Numbered from the stretch's first letter, positions 45,715-54,599 are shown. The stretch: 64,000 bases of DNA from an uncultured Serinicoccus sp. (GCF_947487915.1 NZ_CANKYH010000003.1:186001-250000), one strand, 5' to 3'. Notes: generated by a model not told the origin, from the sequence alone. Made by a program: numbers and translations.

Positions 45715-46479
45715 ATGGCCACCGGCAACGCCCCCGCCGCCGGGCACGCGCTGGCGATCCTCACCCTGCTGGCCCGGCACGCGACCCCGGTCGCAGCCGC
45801 GACCGTCGCGCGCGAGCTGGGGCTGCCCCGCTCCTCCACCTACCACCTGCTCGCGGTCCTCGTCGAGCAGGGGTATGCCGTGCACCTCCCCGAGGAGCGT
45901 CGCTACGGCCTCGGCGTCGCCGCCTACGAGCTGGGCTCGGCCTACACCCGGCAGGCGCCGCTGCAGCGCCTCGCCCGGCCCCGGCTCACCCGGCTCGCGG
46001 ACGCCTGCGGCCACAACGCGCACCTCGCGGTGCTCCACGGCCCGGACGTCCTCTACGTCGTCGAGGAGCGGGTCGCCGGCCGGCCCTCGCTGGTCTCCGA
46101 CGTCGGGGTGCGGCTCCCGGCGACCCTCACCGCGAGCGGCCTGGCCATCCTCGCCGCACTCCCCGAGGCTCAGGTGCGTGCGCTCCACCCCTCGCGCGCG
46201 TCGTTCGTGCAGCGCCACGGCTCGGGCCCACGCTCGCTCGTCGAGCTCCGTCGCGAGCTCGCCGCGACCCGCTCCCGGGGGTATGCGCTCGAGGACGGCC
46301 TGGTCACCCCCGGTCTGGCGTCGGTCGCCTCGGCGGTGCGGGACCACTCCGGCCACCCGGTCGCCGGGGTCGCGGTGACCTACCCGGCCGACGACGAAGT
46401 GGACGTCACCGGCCTCGTCCGGCAGGTGCGGTCCTGCACCCGGGAGCTGTCCGACCGCCTGGGCCACCGCACGCCCTGA
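45715..46479 (+). CDS. IclR-family transcriptional regulator (third paralogue)
   Basis: A 254-aa regulator. HTH: TPVAAATVARELGLPRSSTYHLLAVL (residues about 23-48); effector domain: CGHNAHLAVLHGPDVLYVVEERVAGRPSL, VGVRLPATLTASGLAIL, SRGYALEDGLVTPGLASVAS. It lacks the basic N-terminal lead of the other two. It is followed by a CNT nucleoside transporter on the same strand (125 bp gap), so nucleoside, urocanate or other catabolic control is possible. Given the unregulated hut blocks in this window, it is also a candidate HutR, which is speculative. Confidence 0.9.
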   Translation: MATGNAPAAGHALAILTLLARHATPVAAATVARELGLPRSSTYHLLAVLVEQGYAVHLPEERRYGLGVAAYELGSAYTRQAPLQRLARPRLTRLADACGHNAHLAVLHGPDVLYVVEERVAGRPSLVSDVGVRLPATLTASGLAILAALPEAQVRALHPSRASFVQRHGSGPRSLVELRRELAATRSRGYALEDGLVTPGLASVASAVRDHSGHPVAGVAVTYPADDEVDVTGLVRQVRSCTRELSDRLGHRTP

Positions 46480-46604
46480 CGGTCCCTCCGCCGCAGACCC
46501 CGCAGCCTTGCCGCAGTCCCCTCGCCCCCTCCGCGTCGTCGCGGCCCCACCGGGCGCGATACGGTCGCCGCACATCTGCGACGACGCATACCGGGAGGTC
46601 CAGC

Positions 46605-47879
46605 ATGGATGTGCTCTGGGGCATCGGCGGCATGGCAGCGCTCATCGGGCTGGCCCTGCTGCTCTCGACGAACCGACGGGCGGTGCGCTGGCGCACCGTC
46701 CTCGCGGCGCTGACCATCCAGGTCGTCTTCGGCGTCCTCGTCCTCTACTGGTCCTGGGGCCAGCGGGCGCTGGAGCAGGTGTCGCTGGGCGTGCAGGCGA
46801 TCATCAACTCCGCCAACGCCGGCATCGAGTTCCTCTTCGGCCCCGTGCTGCCGCAGGGCGAGGACGCCGGCTCGGTCTTCGCCTTTCAGGTGCTGCCGGT
46901 CATCATCTTCTTCGCCTCGCTCACCGCGGTGCTCTACCACTTCAAGATCCTGCAGTTCGTCGTCGAGCGCCTGGGCTCGGCGCTCGGCTGGGCACTCGGC
47001 ACCCGCAAGGCGGAGTCGGTCAACGCGGCGGCCAACATCTTCGTCGGACAGACCGAGGCGCCGCTGGTCATCCGCCCCTACCTGCGCGGCCTGACCAGGT
47101 CCGGGCTCTTCGCCGTCATGGTGGGAGGTCTGTCGACCGTGGCCGGGTCGGTGCTCGTCGGCTACTCCCTCCTCGGTGCGCCGCTGGAGTACCTCATCGC
47201 CGCCTCCTTCATGGCGGCTCCCGGCGCGCTGCTCATGGCCAAGCTGGTCCTGCCGGAGGAGGTCGACGACGTGCCCCCGGAGGAGGAGAGCGAGGCGACC
47301 GCCACAAACGAGCGGGCGACGGAGGCCGGCGACGAGGACGACGACGAGCTGGAGGGTATGGAGTACCGCAACGTCATCGACGCCGCCGCCTCGGGCGCCG
47401 CGGACGGGCTCAAGCTCGCGCTCAACATCGGCGCGATGCTGCTGGCGTTCATCTCCCTCATCGCGCTGGTCAACCTGCTCATCGGCGCGGTCGGCGGGTG
47501 GTTCGGGGCACCCGACCTCACCTTCGAGCAGATCCTCGGCTACGTCTTCGCCCCGCTCATGACCGTCATCGGGGTCCCGTGGAGCGAGGCGACCAGCGCC
47601 GGGAGCTTCGTCGGGCAGAAGGTCGTCGTCAACGAGTTCGTGGCCTTCTCCAACTTCGCGCCGGTCATCGACGAGTTCAGCCCGAAGACCGCGGCGATCG
47701 TCACCTTCGCCCTCACCGGTTTCGCCAACCTCGGCTCGCTCGGCATCCTGCTCGGCGGCCTGGGCGGCCTCATCAAGGACCGTCGTCACGAGATCGCCCA
47801 GCTGGGCATCCGCGCGATCATCGCGGCCACCCTGGCCAACCTCATGAGCGCGGCGATCGCCGGCATCCTCATCGGCTAG
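46605..47879 (+). CDS. Concentrative nucleoside transporter (CNT/NupC family)
   Basis: A 424-aa membrane protein. CNT signatures are visible: NIFVGQTEAPLVIRPYL (the G-Q-T-E-A-P substrate site), GGLSTVAGSVLVGY, LLMAKLVLPEE and NEFVAFSNF. It imports nucleosides with Na+ or H+. An acidic loop (residues about 225-250, DVPPEEESEATATNERATEA) separates the two structural repeats. The start has GGGAGG spaced 6-8 nt. An iclR gene precedes it and an isolated mraY follows, both on the same strand. Confidence 0.95.
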   Translation: MDVLWGIGGMAALIGLALLLSTNRRAVRWRTVLAALTIQVVFGVLVLYWSWGQRALEQVSLGVQAIINSANAGIEFLFGPVLPQGEDAGSVFAFQVLPVIIFFASLTAVLYHFKILQFVVERLGSALGWALGTRKAESVNAAANIFVGQTEAPLVIRPYLRGLTRSGLFAVMVGGLSTVAGSVLVGYSLLGAPLEYLIAASFMAAPGALLMAKLVLPEEVDDVPPEEESEATATNERATEAGDEDDDELEGMEYRNVIDAAASGAADGLKLALNIGAMLLAFISLIALVNLLIGAVGGWFGAPDLTFEQILGYVFAPLMTVIGVPWSEATSAGSFVGQKVVVNEFVAFSNFAPVIDEFSPKTAAIVTFALTGFANLGSLGILLGGLGGLIKDRRHEIAQLGIRAIIAATLANLMSAAIAGILIG

Positions 47880-47994
47880 CGACTGCGGCGCGCCTGCGAG
47901 CTCCCCGGCCGGCCGGTCGCCGCGGGTCTAGAGTGGTCCGGCTGGGTCGCCCACGGCCCGACCGGGCCGGCGGCAGCGGGCAGGAAGGGACTCG

Positions 47995-49107
47995 ATGGTC
48001 AACGTCATGCTCGCCGGCGGGCTCGCCATGCTGCTCGCGCTGCTGTGCACGCCGCTGTTCATCCGCTTCCTGGTCCGGCGCAGCTACGGACAGTTCATCC
48101 GGGACGACCTGACCCACCACCACGTCAAGCGGGGCAAGCCCACCATGGGGGGCGCCGTCATCATCGGGGCGGCCCTCGTGGGCTACTTCGGCTCGCACGG
48201 CGCCGTCCTGCTGCTCGACCTCACGGGGCTGCTGGACGTCAGCGCCACCCCCATCTCGGTGAACGCGCTGCTCGTGCTCTTCCTGCTCACCGGCCTGGGT
48301 GTCATCGGCTTCTTCGACGACTACACCAAGATCCGCAAGGAGCGCAGCCTCGGTCTCACCTCGGGCCAGAAGCTCGTCGGCCAGACGCTCGTGACGGTCG
48401 TCTTCGCCCTGGCCGCGCTGCTCGTCACCGACGAGGAGGGCCGCTCCCCGGCCTCGACCGCCATCTCCTTCGTCCGCGACACCCCGCTCGACCTCGCGTT
48501 CGCCGGCCCGGTCGTCGGGCTCGTCCTCTTCCTCCTGTGGTCCAACCTGCTCATCACCGGCGCGTCCAACGGGGTCAACATCACCGACGGCCTGGACGGG
48601 CTGGCCACCGGGGCCTCGACGATGGTCTTCGGCGCCTACGTCGTCATCGCCATGTGGCAGCACAACCAGGCCTGCGGCATCGCGCCCGGGTCCAACTGCT
48701 ACTCCATCAGCAACGCGCTGGACCTGGCGGTGGTCGCCGCCGCGATCTCCGGGGCCTGCGCCGGGTTCCTGTGGTGGAACGCCTCCCCCGCCGCCATCAT
48801 CATGGGCGACACCGGCTCGCTCTCGCTGGGCGCGGCCCTGGCCGGTATGGCGATCCTCACCCACACCCAGCTGCTCCTGGTGGTCCTCGGCGGGCTCTTC
48901 GTCATCATCACGGCCTCGGTGATCATCCAGGTCATCAGCTTCAAGACGACCGGCCGGCGGGTCTTCCGCATGGCCCCGCTGCACCACCACTTCGAGCTGC
49001 TGGGATGGGCCGAGATCACCATCGTCATCCGCTTCTGGATCGTCGCCGGGATCTGCGTCGCCGCCGGGCTGGGGCTGTTCTACGCCGAGTGGGTCGTCAC
49101 GCTCTAG
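47995..49107 (+). CDS. mraY: Phospho-N-acetylmuramoyl-pentapeptide transferase (MraY), outside the dcw cluster
   Basis: A 370-aa polytopic enzyme with all catalytic landmarks: DD at residues 108-109 (FFDDYTKIRK), NGVNITDGLDGLATG, IIMGDTGSLSLGAALAG and FRMAPLHHHFELLGW. It makes lipid I from UDP-MurNAc-pentapeptide and undecaprenyl phosphate. Normally mraY lies between murF and murD; here neighbours are a nucleoside transporter and a quinone reductase, so this is either a relocated or a second copy. AAGGG precedes the ATG, with a TAGAGT box at 47929 as possible -10. Confidence 0.93.
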   Translation: MVNVMLAGGLAMLLALLCTPLFIRFLVRRSYGQFIRDDLTHHHVKRGKPTMGGAVIIGAALVGYFGSHGAVLLLDLTGLLDVSATPISVNALLVLFLLTGLGVIGFFDDYTKIRKERSLGLTSGQKLVGQTLVTVVFALAALLVTDEEGRSPASTAISFVRDTPLDLAFAGPVVGLVLFLLWSNLLITGASNGVNITDGLDGLATGASTMVFGAYVVIAMWQHNQACGIAPGSNCYSISNALDLAVVAAAISGACAGFLWWNASPAAIIMGDTGSLSLGAALAGMAILTHTQLLLVVLGGLFVIITASVIIQVISFKTTGRRVFRMAPLHHHFELLGWAEITIVIRFWIVAGICVAAGLGLFYAEWVVTL

Positions 49108-49147
49108 GCCGTGGGCGGCCCGTCCGACGGCGTCCCTCACCGCCCGT

Positions 49148-49159
49148 TACGTTGGGGCC
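49148..49159 (+). promoter_or_regulatory. Leaderless promoter -10 of the quinone reductase gene
   Basis: TACGTT (49148-49153) is followed by 6 nt and ATG at 49160. There is no other initiation signal in the 52-bp gap after mraY. Confidence 0.5.
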
Positions 49160-50149
49160 ATGCGAGCGATCACGATCCCCGAGCCCGGTGAGGCCGACGC
49201 CCTGGTCCCCGCCGACGTGCCCACCCCCACCGCCGGCGCGGGCGAGGTGCTGGTCGACGTCGTCGCCGCCGGCGTCAACCGGGCGGACGTCATGCAGCGC
49301 AAGGGCGCCTACCCGCCCCCGCCCGGAGCCTCGGAGCTGCCCGGCCTCGAGGTCAGCGGCCGCGTCAGCGCCCTCGGCGAGGGCACCGAGGACGCGGGGT
49401 GGTCGGTCGGCGACGAGGTGTGCGCCCTGCTCGCCGGCGGGGGGTATGCCGAGACCGTCGCCGTCCCGGTCGGTCAGCTGCTGCCGGTGCCCGACGGCAT
49501 ACCTCTCGAGGACGCCGCCGCTCTGCCCGAGGTGGCGTGCACGGTGTGGAGCAACCTGGTCATGGAGGCCGGGCTGGGCGAGGGCGAGACCGTGCTCCTG
49601 CACGGCGGCTCGAGCGGCATCGGGACCATGGCCATCCAGGTGGCCAAGGCCCTCGGCGCCCATGTGGCGGTCACCGCCGGCTCGGCGGACAAGCTGGCGG
49701 CCTGCCGCGAGCTCGGGGCCGACGTCCTGGTCAACTACCGCGAGCAGGACTTCGTCGAGGAGGTCAGGGCCGCGACCGACGGCAGGGGTGCCGACGTCAT
49801 CCTCGACGTGGTCGGCGCGAAGTACCTCCCGGACAACGTGCGCGCCCTCGCCCGGGACGGTCGGCTCGTGGTCATCGGCCTGCTCGGTGGCCGCACGGGA
49901 GAGCTCGACCTCGGGGCGCTCCTGGCCAAGCGCGGCCGGGTCCAGGCGACCTCGCTGCGCTCCCGGTCGCCCGAGGGCAAGGCCGAGATCGTCGCGGCCG
50001 TGCGCGAGCAGGTGTGGCCCTGGGTCGCGCAGGGGCGCGTGCGCCCGCTGATCCAGTCCCGCCACCCGCTGGAGGAGGCCGCCGCGGCCCACCGCGAGAT
50101 GGAGGCCAGCCAGCACATCGGCAAGATCCTGCTCACCGTCGCGGGCTGA
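49160..50149 (+). CDS. NAD(P)H-quinone oxidoreductase, PIG3/TP53I3 family
   Basis: A 329-aa zinc-free MDR protein. AAGVNRADVMQRKGAYPPPP is the PIG3 hallmark, with LLHGGSSGIGTMAIQVAKAL as the NADP-binding motif and VIGLLGGRTGELDLGALLAK near the C-terminus. It performs one- or two-electron reduction of quinones. It starts 52 bp after mraY. The 286-bp gap that follows, before the convergent Nudix gene, holds a small hairpin and two tandem arrays, and no gene. Confidence 0.92.
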   Translation: MRAITIPEPGEADALVPADVPTPTAGAGEVLVDVVAAGVNRADVMQRKGAYPPPPGASELPGLEVSGRVSALGEGTEDAGWSVGDEVCALLAGGGYAETVAVPVGQLLPVPDGIPLEDAAALPEVACTVWSNLVMEAGLGEGETVLLHGGSSGIGTMAIQVAKALGAHVAVTAGSADKLAACRELGADVLVNYREQDFVEEVRAATDGRGADVILDVVGAKYLPDNVRALARDGRLVVIGLLGGRTGELDLGALLAKRGRVQATSLRSRSPEGKAEIVAAVREQVWPWVAQGRVRPLIQSRHPLEEAAAAHREMEASQHIGKILLTVAG

Positions 50150-50172
50150 GGGCCGGCACCATCGAGCGGGCC

Positions 50173-50187
50173 GGGCCTACCAGGCCC
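50173..50187 (+). terminator. Short GC hairpin after the quinone reductase gene
   Basis: GGGCCT-ACC-AGGCCC forms a 6-bp stem with a 3-nt loop, 23 bp after the stop codon. There is no T-tract. Confidence 0.45.
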
Positions 50188-50191
50188 TGAC

Positions 50192-50296
50192 CTGTGCAGG
50201 GGCCCGCAGTCTGTGCACGGAAACGGACCCTGTGCACGGGCAGGCAGCCTGTGCACGGAACCGGAACCTGTGCACGGGTATGCAGCCGGTGCGCTG
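50192..50296. repeat. Tandem array with 19-bp period around CTGTGCACGG
   Basis: CTGTGCACGG or a close variant begins at 50192, 50211, 50230, 50249 and 50268, with a decayed sixth unit at 50287. The spacing is exactly 19 bp while the nine bases between cores vary. The core CTGTGCACG recurs in the array at 57707. Confidence 0.85.
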
Positions 50297-50332
50297 GTTC
50301 TTCCGTACGTCTCGGCCGCAGAAGCGTGCACA

Positions 50333-50422
50333 GCCACCGCGCAGGGCGAGCGGGGTCGCGCTGCCACCGCGCAGGGCGAGCGGGGTCGCGCTGCCACCGC
50401 GCAGGGCGAGCGGGGTCGCGCT
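50333..50422. repeat. Tandem array, three identical 30-bp units
   Basis: GCCACCGCGCAGGGCGAGCG plus ten more bases is repeated without change at 50333, 50363 and 50393. It ends 13 bp before the Nudix stop codon. Perfect identity implies recent expansion or gene conversion. Confidence 0.95.
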
Positions 50423-50435
50423 GTCGTGGCCAGAC

Positions 50436-50948
50436 CTACTCCTGCTCGTCGAGCAGCCGCCCCGGCCGGGCCGGAACCCCGGCCCGCTCCAGAGCGGCGA
50501 GGATGCCGCGGGTGTCGCGGTCGGCGGCGCCCAGCTCGCCACGGCGCGTCCAGCGGGCCTTGCGGGCCTCGGTCGCCAGGTCGAGGTCCGGGCGCTCGTC
50601 GAGGAGGACCCGGAAGACGACGTCCACCCCCTGCTCCAGCGCGTCGACGCGCACGGTCACCGGGTCGCCGGGGTCAATGTCGAGCCCGACCTCCTCGGCC
50701 ACCTCCCGTCGCACCGCGTCGGCCGGCTCCTCACCCCGACCGAGCAGCCCACCCGGCAGGCTCCACCCCCGACGGTGCGGCTGCCACAGCACGAGGATCT
50801 CGCCGTCGTGCTCGATGACGCACACCGCACCGACGGTGTAGCTGGGCGCGACCGTACGCACGACCAGGCGCTTGAGCGGCCCGGGGGTGACGCGGAAGCC
50901 GACCAGCGCGGCCGTGCTCGCCTTCCGGCGCAGGGTCGAGAGGTCCAT
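50436..50948 (-). CDS. Nudix hydrolase
   Basis: A 170-aa protein with a complete Nudix box (GGLLGRGEEPADAVRREVAE continuing EVGLD, residues about 62-86). SYTVGAVCVIEHDGEILVLW is the preceding strand. The substrate, a nucleoside diphosphate-X, cannot be assigned. Start MDLSTLRRKAST is preferred over an in-frame GTG 18 bp upstream. A basic amphipathic N-terminus (LRRKASTAALVGFRVTPGPL) precedes the fold. Confidence 0.93.
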   Translation of the reverse strand: MDLSTLRRKASTAALVGFRVTPGPLKRLVVRTVAPSYTVGAVCVIEHDGEILVLWQPHRRGWSLPGGLLGRGEEPADAVRREVAEEVGLDIDPGDPVTVRVDALEQGVDVVFRVLLDERPDLDLATEARKARWTRRGELGAADRDTRGILAALERAGVPARPGRLLDEQE

Positions 50949-50982
50949 CCCGTCAGCCAACCACACCGCCCCCGACCTGCCG

Positions 50983-51032
50983 TTCTGGACAGAGGTTTCT
51001 GGGGGACGGGTCCCAGAACCTTCTGTCCAGAA
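50983..51032. repeat. Long inverted repeat (21-bp arms)
   Basis: 50983-51003 (TTCTGGACAGAGG...) pairs with 51012-51032 at 19 of 21 positions around the 8-nt loop GGACGGGT. The stem is unusually AT-containing for this genome. It lies between the flavoprotein stop and the Nudix start, both minus strand: a terminator or regulator-binding palindrome. Confidence 0.75.
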
Positions 51033-51044
51033 GTTCCCCGCGAT

Positions 51045-51120
51045 CAGCGGGTGAGCGACTCAGCGATTCAGCGCGCCAGCGATTCAGCGTGCCAGCGATT
51101 CAGCGGGTCAGCGGGTCGCG
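51045..51120. repeat. Tandem array with 16-bp period (CAGCGATTCAGCG)
   Basis: CAGCG-based 16-bp units begin at 51045, 51061, 51077, 51093 and, partly, 51109; the middle three share CAGCGATTCAGCG. The array runs through the stop codon of the flavoprotein gene at 51108. Confidence 0.9.
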
Positions 51121-52790
51121 TCGGCAGCCGCCCGCCCGGCCGCCCGCCCGGTGAACAGGCACCCGCCCAGGAAGGTCCCCTCCAGCGAGCGGTAGCCGTG
51201 CACCCCACCGCCGCCGAACCCCGCGACCTCGCCCGCGGCATACAGCCCCGGGACCGGCGACCCGTCGGCGTCCAGAGCCCGCGAGGCCAGGTCGGTCTGC
51301 ACCCCGCCGAGGGTCTTGCGGGTCAGGACACGCAGCCGGACGGCGACCAGGGGGCCGTGCCGCGGGTCGAGGAAACGGTGCGGCGGCGCCGTGCGGATGA
51401 GCCGGTCACCCAGGGAGCGCCGCGCGGCGCGGACCAGCGCGGTCTGCACGTCCTTGCCGTAGCCGTTGGCCAGCTCCCGGTCCCGCGCCTCCACCAGCCC
51501 GCGCACCTGCGCGGCGTCCACCAGCTCGGCCCCGGTGAGCGCGTTCATCCGGGCCACCAGCTCCTCCACGGTGTCCGCCTCCACGACGTCCGCGCCGTGG
51601 TCGACGAAGGCCTGCACCGGCGCGGGCACGTCGGTCGTGACCCGCCTCAGCACCTGCCGCACGGACCGGCCGGTGAGGTCCGGGTTCTGCTCGGAGCCGG
51701 AGAGGGCGTACTCCTTGCCGAGCACGGTCCGGCTCGCCACGAACCAGCTGTGGTCGTGCTCGGGCACGGCCCGCCGCAGGTGCGCCAGGGTGCCGAGGGT
51801 GTCGAACCCCGGGAGGTATGGCGCCGGCAGCCGCCTCCCGGTCGCGTCCAGCCAGAGGCTGCTGGGGCCGGGCAGGATGCGGATCCCGTGCCCCGGCCAG
51901 ACCGGCGAGTGGTTGGCCAGGCCCTCCACGTAGTGCCACATCCGGTCGCGGTTGACCAGCCGGGCCCCGGCCGACACCAGCGGGTCGAGCATCGACCCGT
52001 CCACGTGGGCCGGCACCCCCGTGACGACCTCCTGCGGGGGCGGGCCGAGCCGCTCGGGCCAGAACCGACGGACCAGCTCGTGGTTGGCACCGATGCCGCC
52101 GCTGGTGACGACGACCGCGCCCGCCTCGATCTGCACCTCGCCCACGACGGCGCGGGAGGACGGCATACCCCGCTCCACCGGGTCCTCGGCGAGCAGCTCG
52201 CAGCGCACCCCGGTGACCGCGCCGTCACTCGTCACGAGCCCGGTGACCCGGTGTCGTCCGCGCAGCTGCACGAGCCCGGCGGCCACGCCGTCGCGGACCG
52301 CCCGCTCGAACGGCTCGACGAGCCCCGGCCCGGTGCCCCACGTGAGGTGGAAGCGCGGCACCGAGTTGCCGTGCCCGCTGGCCGTGCGGTCACCGCGCTC
52401 GGCCCACCCGACCACCGGGAAGAGGCGCACGCCGCGCTCGCGCAGCCAGGCCCGCTTCTCCCCGGCGGCCCAGTCGACGTAGGCCCGGGCCCAGCGGCGG
52501 CCCCAGTCGTCCTCCCCCGTCCGGCCCGCCTCCCCGTCCCGGTCCCACCCGGCGCTGCCGCACCAGTCCTGCCACGCCAGGTCGACCGAGTCGTGGATGC
52601 GCAGCCGGCGCTGCTCGGGGCTGTCGACGAGGAAGAGGCCGCCGAAGCTCCACCAGGCCTGACCGCCCAGGTGCTCGGTGCGCTCCTGGTCCACCAGCGC
52701 GACCCGCCGGCCGGCGGCCACCAGCTCGGCGGTCGCGACCAGACCGGCCAGCCCTGCACCCACGACGACGACGTCCACCTGCTCGCTCAT
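51108..52790 (-). CDS. FAD-binding dehydrogenase (fumarate reductase/KstD-like flavoprotein)
   Basis: A 560-aa flavoprotein. VDVVVVGAGLAGLVATAELV at the N-terminus binds FAD; VVVTSGGIGANHELVRRFWP and the C-terminal VPGLYAAGEVAGFGGGGVHG with YRSLEGTFLGGCLFTGR complete the fumarate-reductase/3-ketosteroid-dehydrogenase-like fold. The substrate is unknown. Start at 52790 is supported by minus-strand TAACGT 8 nt upstream (leaderless); GTG at 52796 is the alternative. The 16-bp tandem array spans its stop codon. Confidence 0.88.
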   Translation of the reverse strand: MSEQVDVVVVGAGLAGLVATAELVAAGRRVALVDQERTEHLGGQAWWSFGGLFLVDSPEQRRLRIHDSVDLAWQDWCGSAGWDRDGEAGRTGEDDWGRRWARAYVDWAAGEKRAWLRERGVRLFPVVGWAERGDRTASGHGNSVPRFHLTWGTGPGLVEPFERAVRDGVAAGLVQLRGRHRVTGLVTSDGAVTGVRCELLAEDPVERGMPSSRAVVGEVQIEAGAVVVTSGGIGANHELVRRFWPERLGPPPQEVVTGVPAHVDGSMLDPLVSAGARLVNRDRMWHYVEGLANHSPVWPGHGIRILPGPSSLWLDATGRRLPAPYLPGFDTLGTLAHLRRAVPEHDHSWFVASRTVLGKEYALSGSEQNPDLTGRSVRQVLRRVTTDVPAPVQAFVDHGADVVEADTVEELVARMNALTGAELVDAAQVRGLVEARDRELANGYGKDVQTALVRAARRSLGDRLIRTAPPHRFLDPRHGPLVAVRLRVLTRKTLGGVQTDLASRALDADGSPVPGLYAAGEVAGFGGGGVHGYRSLEGTFLGGCLFTGRAAGRAAADATR

Positions 52791-52833
52791 GGCCACGGAC
52801 GTTACCGCGCGCGAGGGACGCCCGACCGGTCGC

Positions 52834-52846
52834 TAGGCTGCCGCCG
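52834..52846 (+). promoter_or_regulatory. Leaderless promoter -10 of the metallophosphoesterase gene
   Basis: TAGGCT (52834-52839) lies 7 nt before ATG 52847, with no ribosome site. Confidence 0.5.
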
Positions 52847-54592
52847 ATGACCCTCCGGCAGCGCACCGCGTCAGCGGTCCCGTGGCTGCGGCGCATCGGC
52901 GTCGTGGCCATGCTGCTCGTCGTCGCCTGGACCGGTGGGGTCGCGGCCACGCAGCTGTGGCCGGTGCAGACGCAGACCCGCTACTTCGCCGCGGACATCT
53001 CGATCCAGCCGCGGCTCGACTCGACGTTGCTGCTGCCGACCGTCGTCGGCGACATGGAGGTGTCCTTCGACCGCAGGGTGCTGCCCGCGCCTGGCCTGGA
53101 GGCCCGCGTCCAGGTGCGCGAGGAGGTCACCGACCTGCTGCGCCGCGGCCAGCTGCGCACCGCCGACCTGGAGCCGACCCCGGCCGAGCTGCGCGCGGCC
53201 ATCGACGACGGGGTCACCGAGCTCGCGTGGAAGTTCGCCGCCGGCGCCCTGGTCACGACCGCTCTGGTGATGCTCGCGTATGCCGCGGCGCGGCCTGCCC
53301 ACGTGGCGCGCGGCCTGGTCGCCTCGGCCGTCGCGACGGTGCTGGCGATGCTCGTGCCGGGGACGGCGGCATACCTCACCTATCGGACCGACCGGGTCGC
53401 CGAGTTCCGCACCACCAGCCTGCTCTCCCTCGTCGAGCAGAACACCGACATCCTCGCGGGGCTGGACCGCAAGGCCGACCAGGGCGCGGTCTACGTCACC
53501 AACCTGCTGGCGCTGTCCTCGGCGATGCGCGAGGAGTTCAGCCCGGAGGCGGGCGAGACGGAGCCGGCCGCCAGGTTCCTGCTCGTGAGTGACATCCACG
53601 GGCTCAACCAGTACCCGCTCATGCGCGAGATCGTGCAGACGCAGGACATCGACGCCGTCATCGACGCGGGCGACCTGCTCAACTTCGGCCGCGAGGACGA
53701 GGGTGACCTCACCGGCATCTACGAGGGCATCGAGAGCCTGGGGGTGCCCTACATCTTCGTGCGCGGCAACCACGACGGCGCCTCCGCGCGCGACGAGGGC
53801 GTGCTGCGGCGGATGGCGCAGGTGCCCAACGTGCTGCTCGTCGAGCCGACCGAGGGCGAGCTGCAGCAGGTCAGCGTCAACGGCGTGACCATCACCGGGT
53901 TCAACGACAGCCGCTACTTCAACCAGCGCAGCGACGACTACGGCGCCGACCAGGCCGCGCTCGCGCAGCGCTTCCGCGAGGCGACCGCCGGGCTGCAGCC
54001 GAGCGACATCGTGCTCACCCACCAGCCGTACGCCGCCGACCGGGTCACCGCGGGCGCGGTAACCGTCAACGGGCACATGCACGTCCCGGATCTCACCGGG
54101 CAGCACCTGCAGGTGGGGTCGTTCACCGGCGGCGGGCTGGTCAACCAGTTCCGGCTGCCGCCGCTCACCGAGCAGGCGCAGGAGGCGGCGGAGGAGGACC
54201 CGGAGACCGCCGGCGAGCTCGAGGGCCACGCCTACAGCTTCGACATCCTCACCTTCGGGGAGGACTGCGCGATCAGCAGCCTGACCCGCTACAGCTACCG
54301 CAACCTCGTGTCCGGCCGTCCGCAGTTCGACGACGTGAGCCTCATCAACGGGCGGACCATCCAGCCGCAGGTGCCGCAGGACCGGTCGTGCTCGACCGAG
54401 CAGGGGGTCGAGGTGCAGGCGGTCGAGCAGCTCCTCGACGACGCCGAGGCGGACCCGACGCAGGTCGAGGTCACCCCGCCGGACGACGCCGTCGTCACCA
54501 CGCTCCCGCCGCTGGAGCTGCCGGAGATCGACGAGGGTGCGGGCGCGGGCGACGGCTCCTCCGACGAGGCCGGGGTGAGCGAGCAGCCCTGA
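52847..54592 (+). CDS. Membrane-anchored calcineurin-like metallophosphoesterase
   Basis: A 581-aa protein. One N-terminal membrane helix (IGVVAMLLVVAWTGGVAAT) is followed by an extracytoplasmic part of about 90 residues and two further helices (AAGALVTTALVMLAYAAARP; LVASAVATVLAMLVPGTAAY). The phosphoesterase domain follows with LLVSDIHGLNQYP, IDAGDLLNFG, VRGNHDGASA and TVNGHMHVPDL, all metal ligands present. An acidic tail ends in DEGAGAGDGSSDEAG. The topology predicts the catalytic domain outside the cell. The substrate is unknown. Confidence 0.88.
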   Translation: MTLRQRTASAVPWLRRIGVVAMLLVVAWTGGVAATQLWPVQTQTRYFAADISIQPRLDSTLLLPTVVGDMEVSFDRRVLPAPGLEARVQVREEVTDLLRRGQLRTADLEPTPAELRAAIDDGVTELAWKFAAGALVTTALVMLAYAAARPAHVARGLVASAVATVLAMLVPGTAAYLTYRTDRVAEFRTTSLLSLVEQNTDILAGLDRKADQGAVYVTNLLALSSAMREEFSPEAGETEPAARFLLVSDIHGLNQYPLMREIVQTQDIDAVIDAGDLLNFGREDEGDLTGIYEGIESLGVPYIFVRGNHDGASARDEGVLRRMAQVPNVLLVEPTEGELQQVSVNGVTITGFNDSRYFNQRSDDYGADQAALAQRFREATAGLQPSDIVLTHQPYAADRVTAGAVTVNGHMHVPDLTGQHLQVGSFTGGGLVNQFRLPPLTEQAQEAAEEDPETAGELEGHAYSFDILTFGEDCAISSLTRYSYRNLVSGRPQFDDVSLINGRTIQPQVPQDRSCSTEQGVEVQAVEQLLDDAEADPTQVEVTPPDDAVVTTLPPLELPEIDEGAGAGDGSSDEAGVSEQP

Positions 54593-54599
54593 AGCCGGG

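Noticed and set aside
47929..47934. TAGAGT as a leaderless mraY promoter
   Set aside because: It is 60 nt from the ATG, which has its own AAGGG site; at most it is an ordinary -10.
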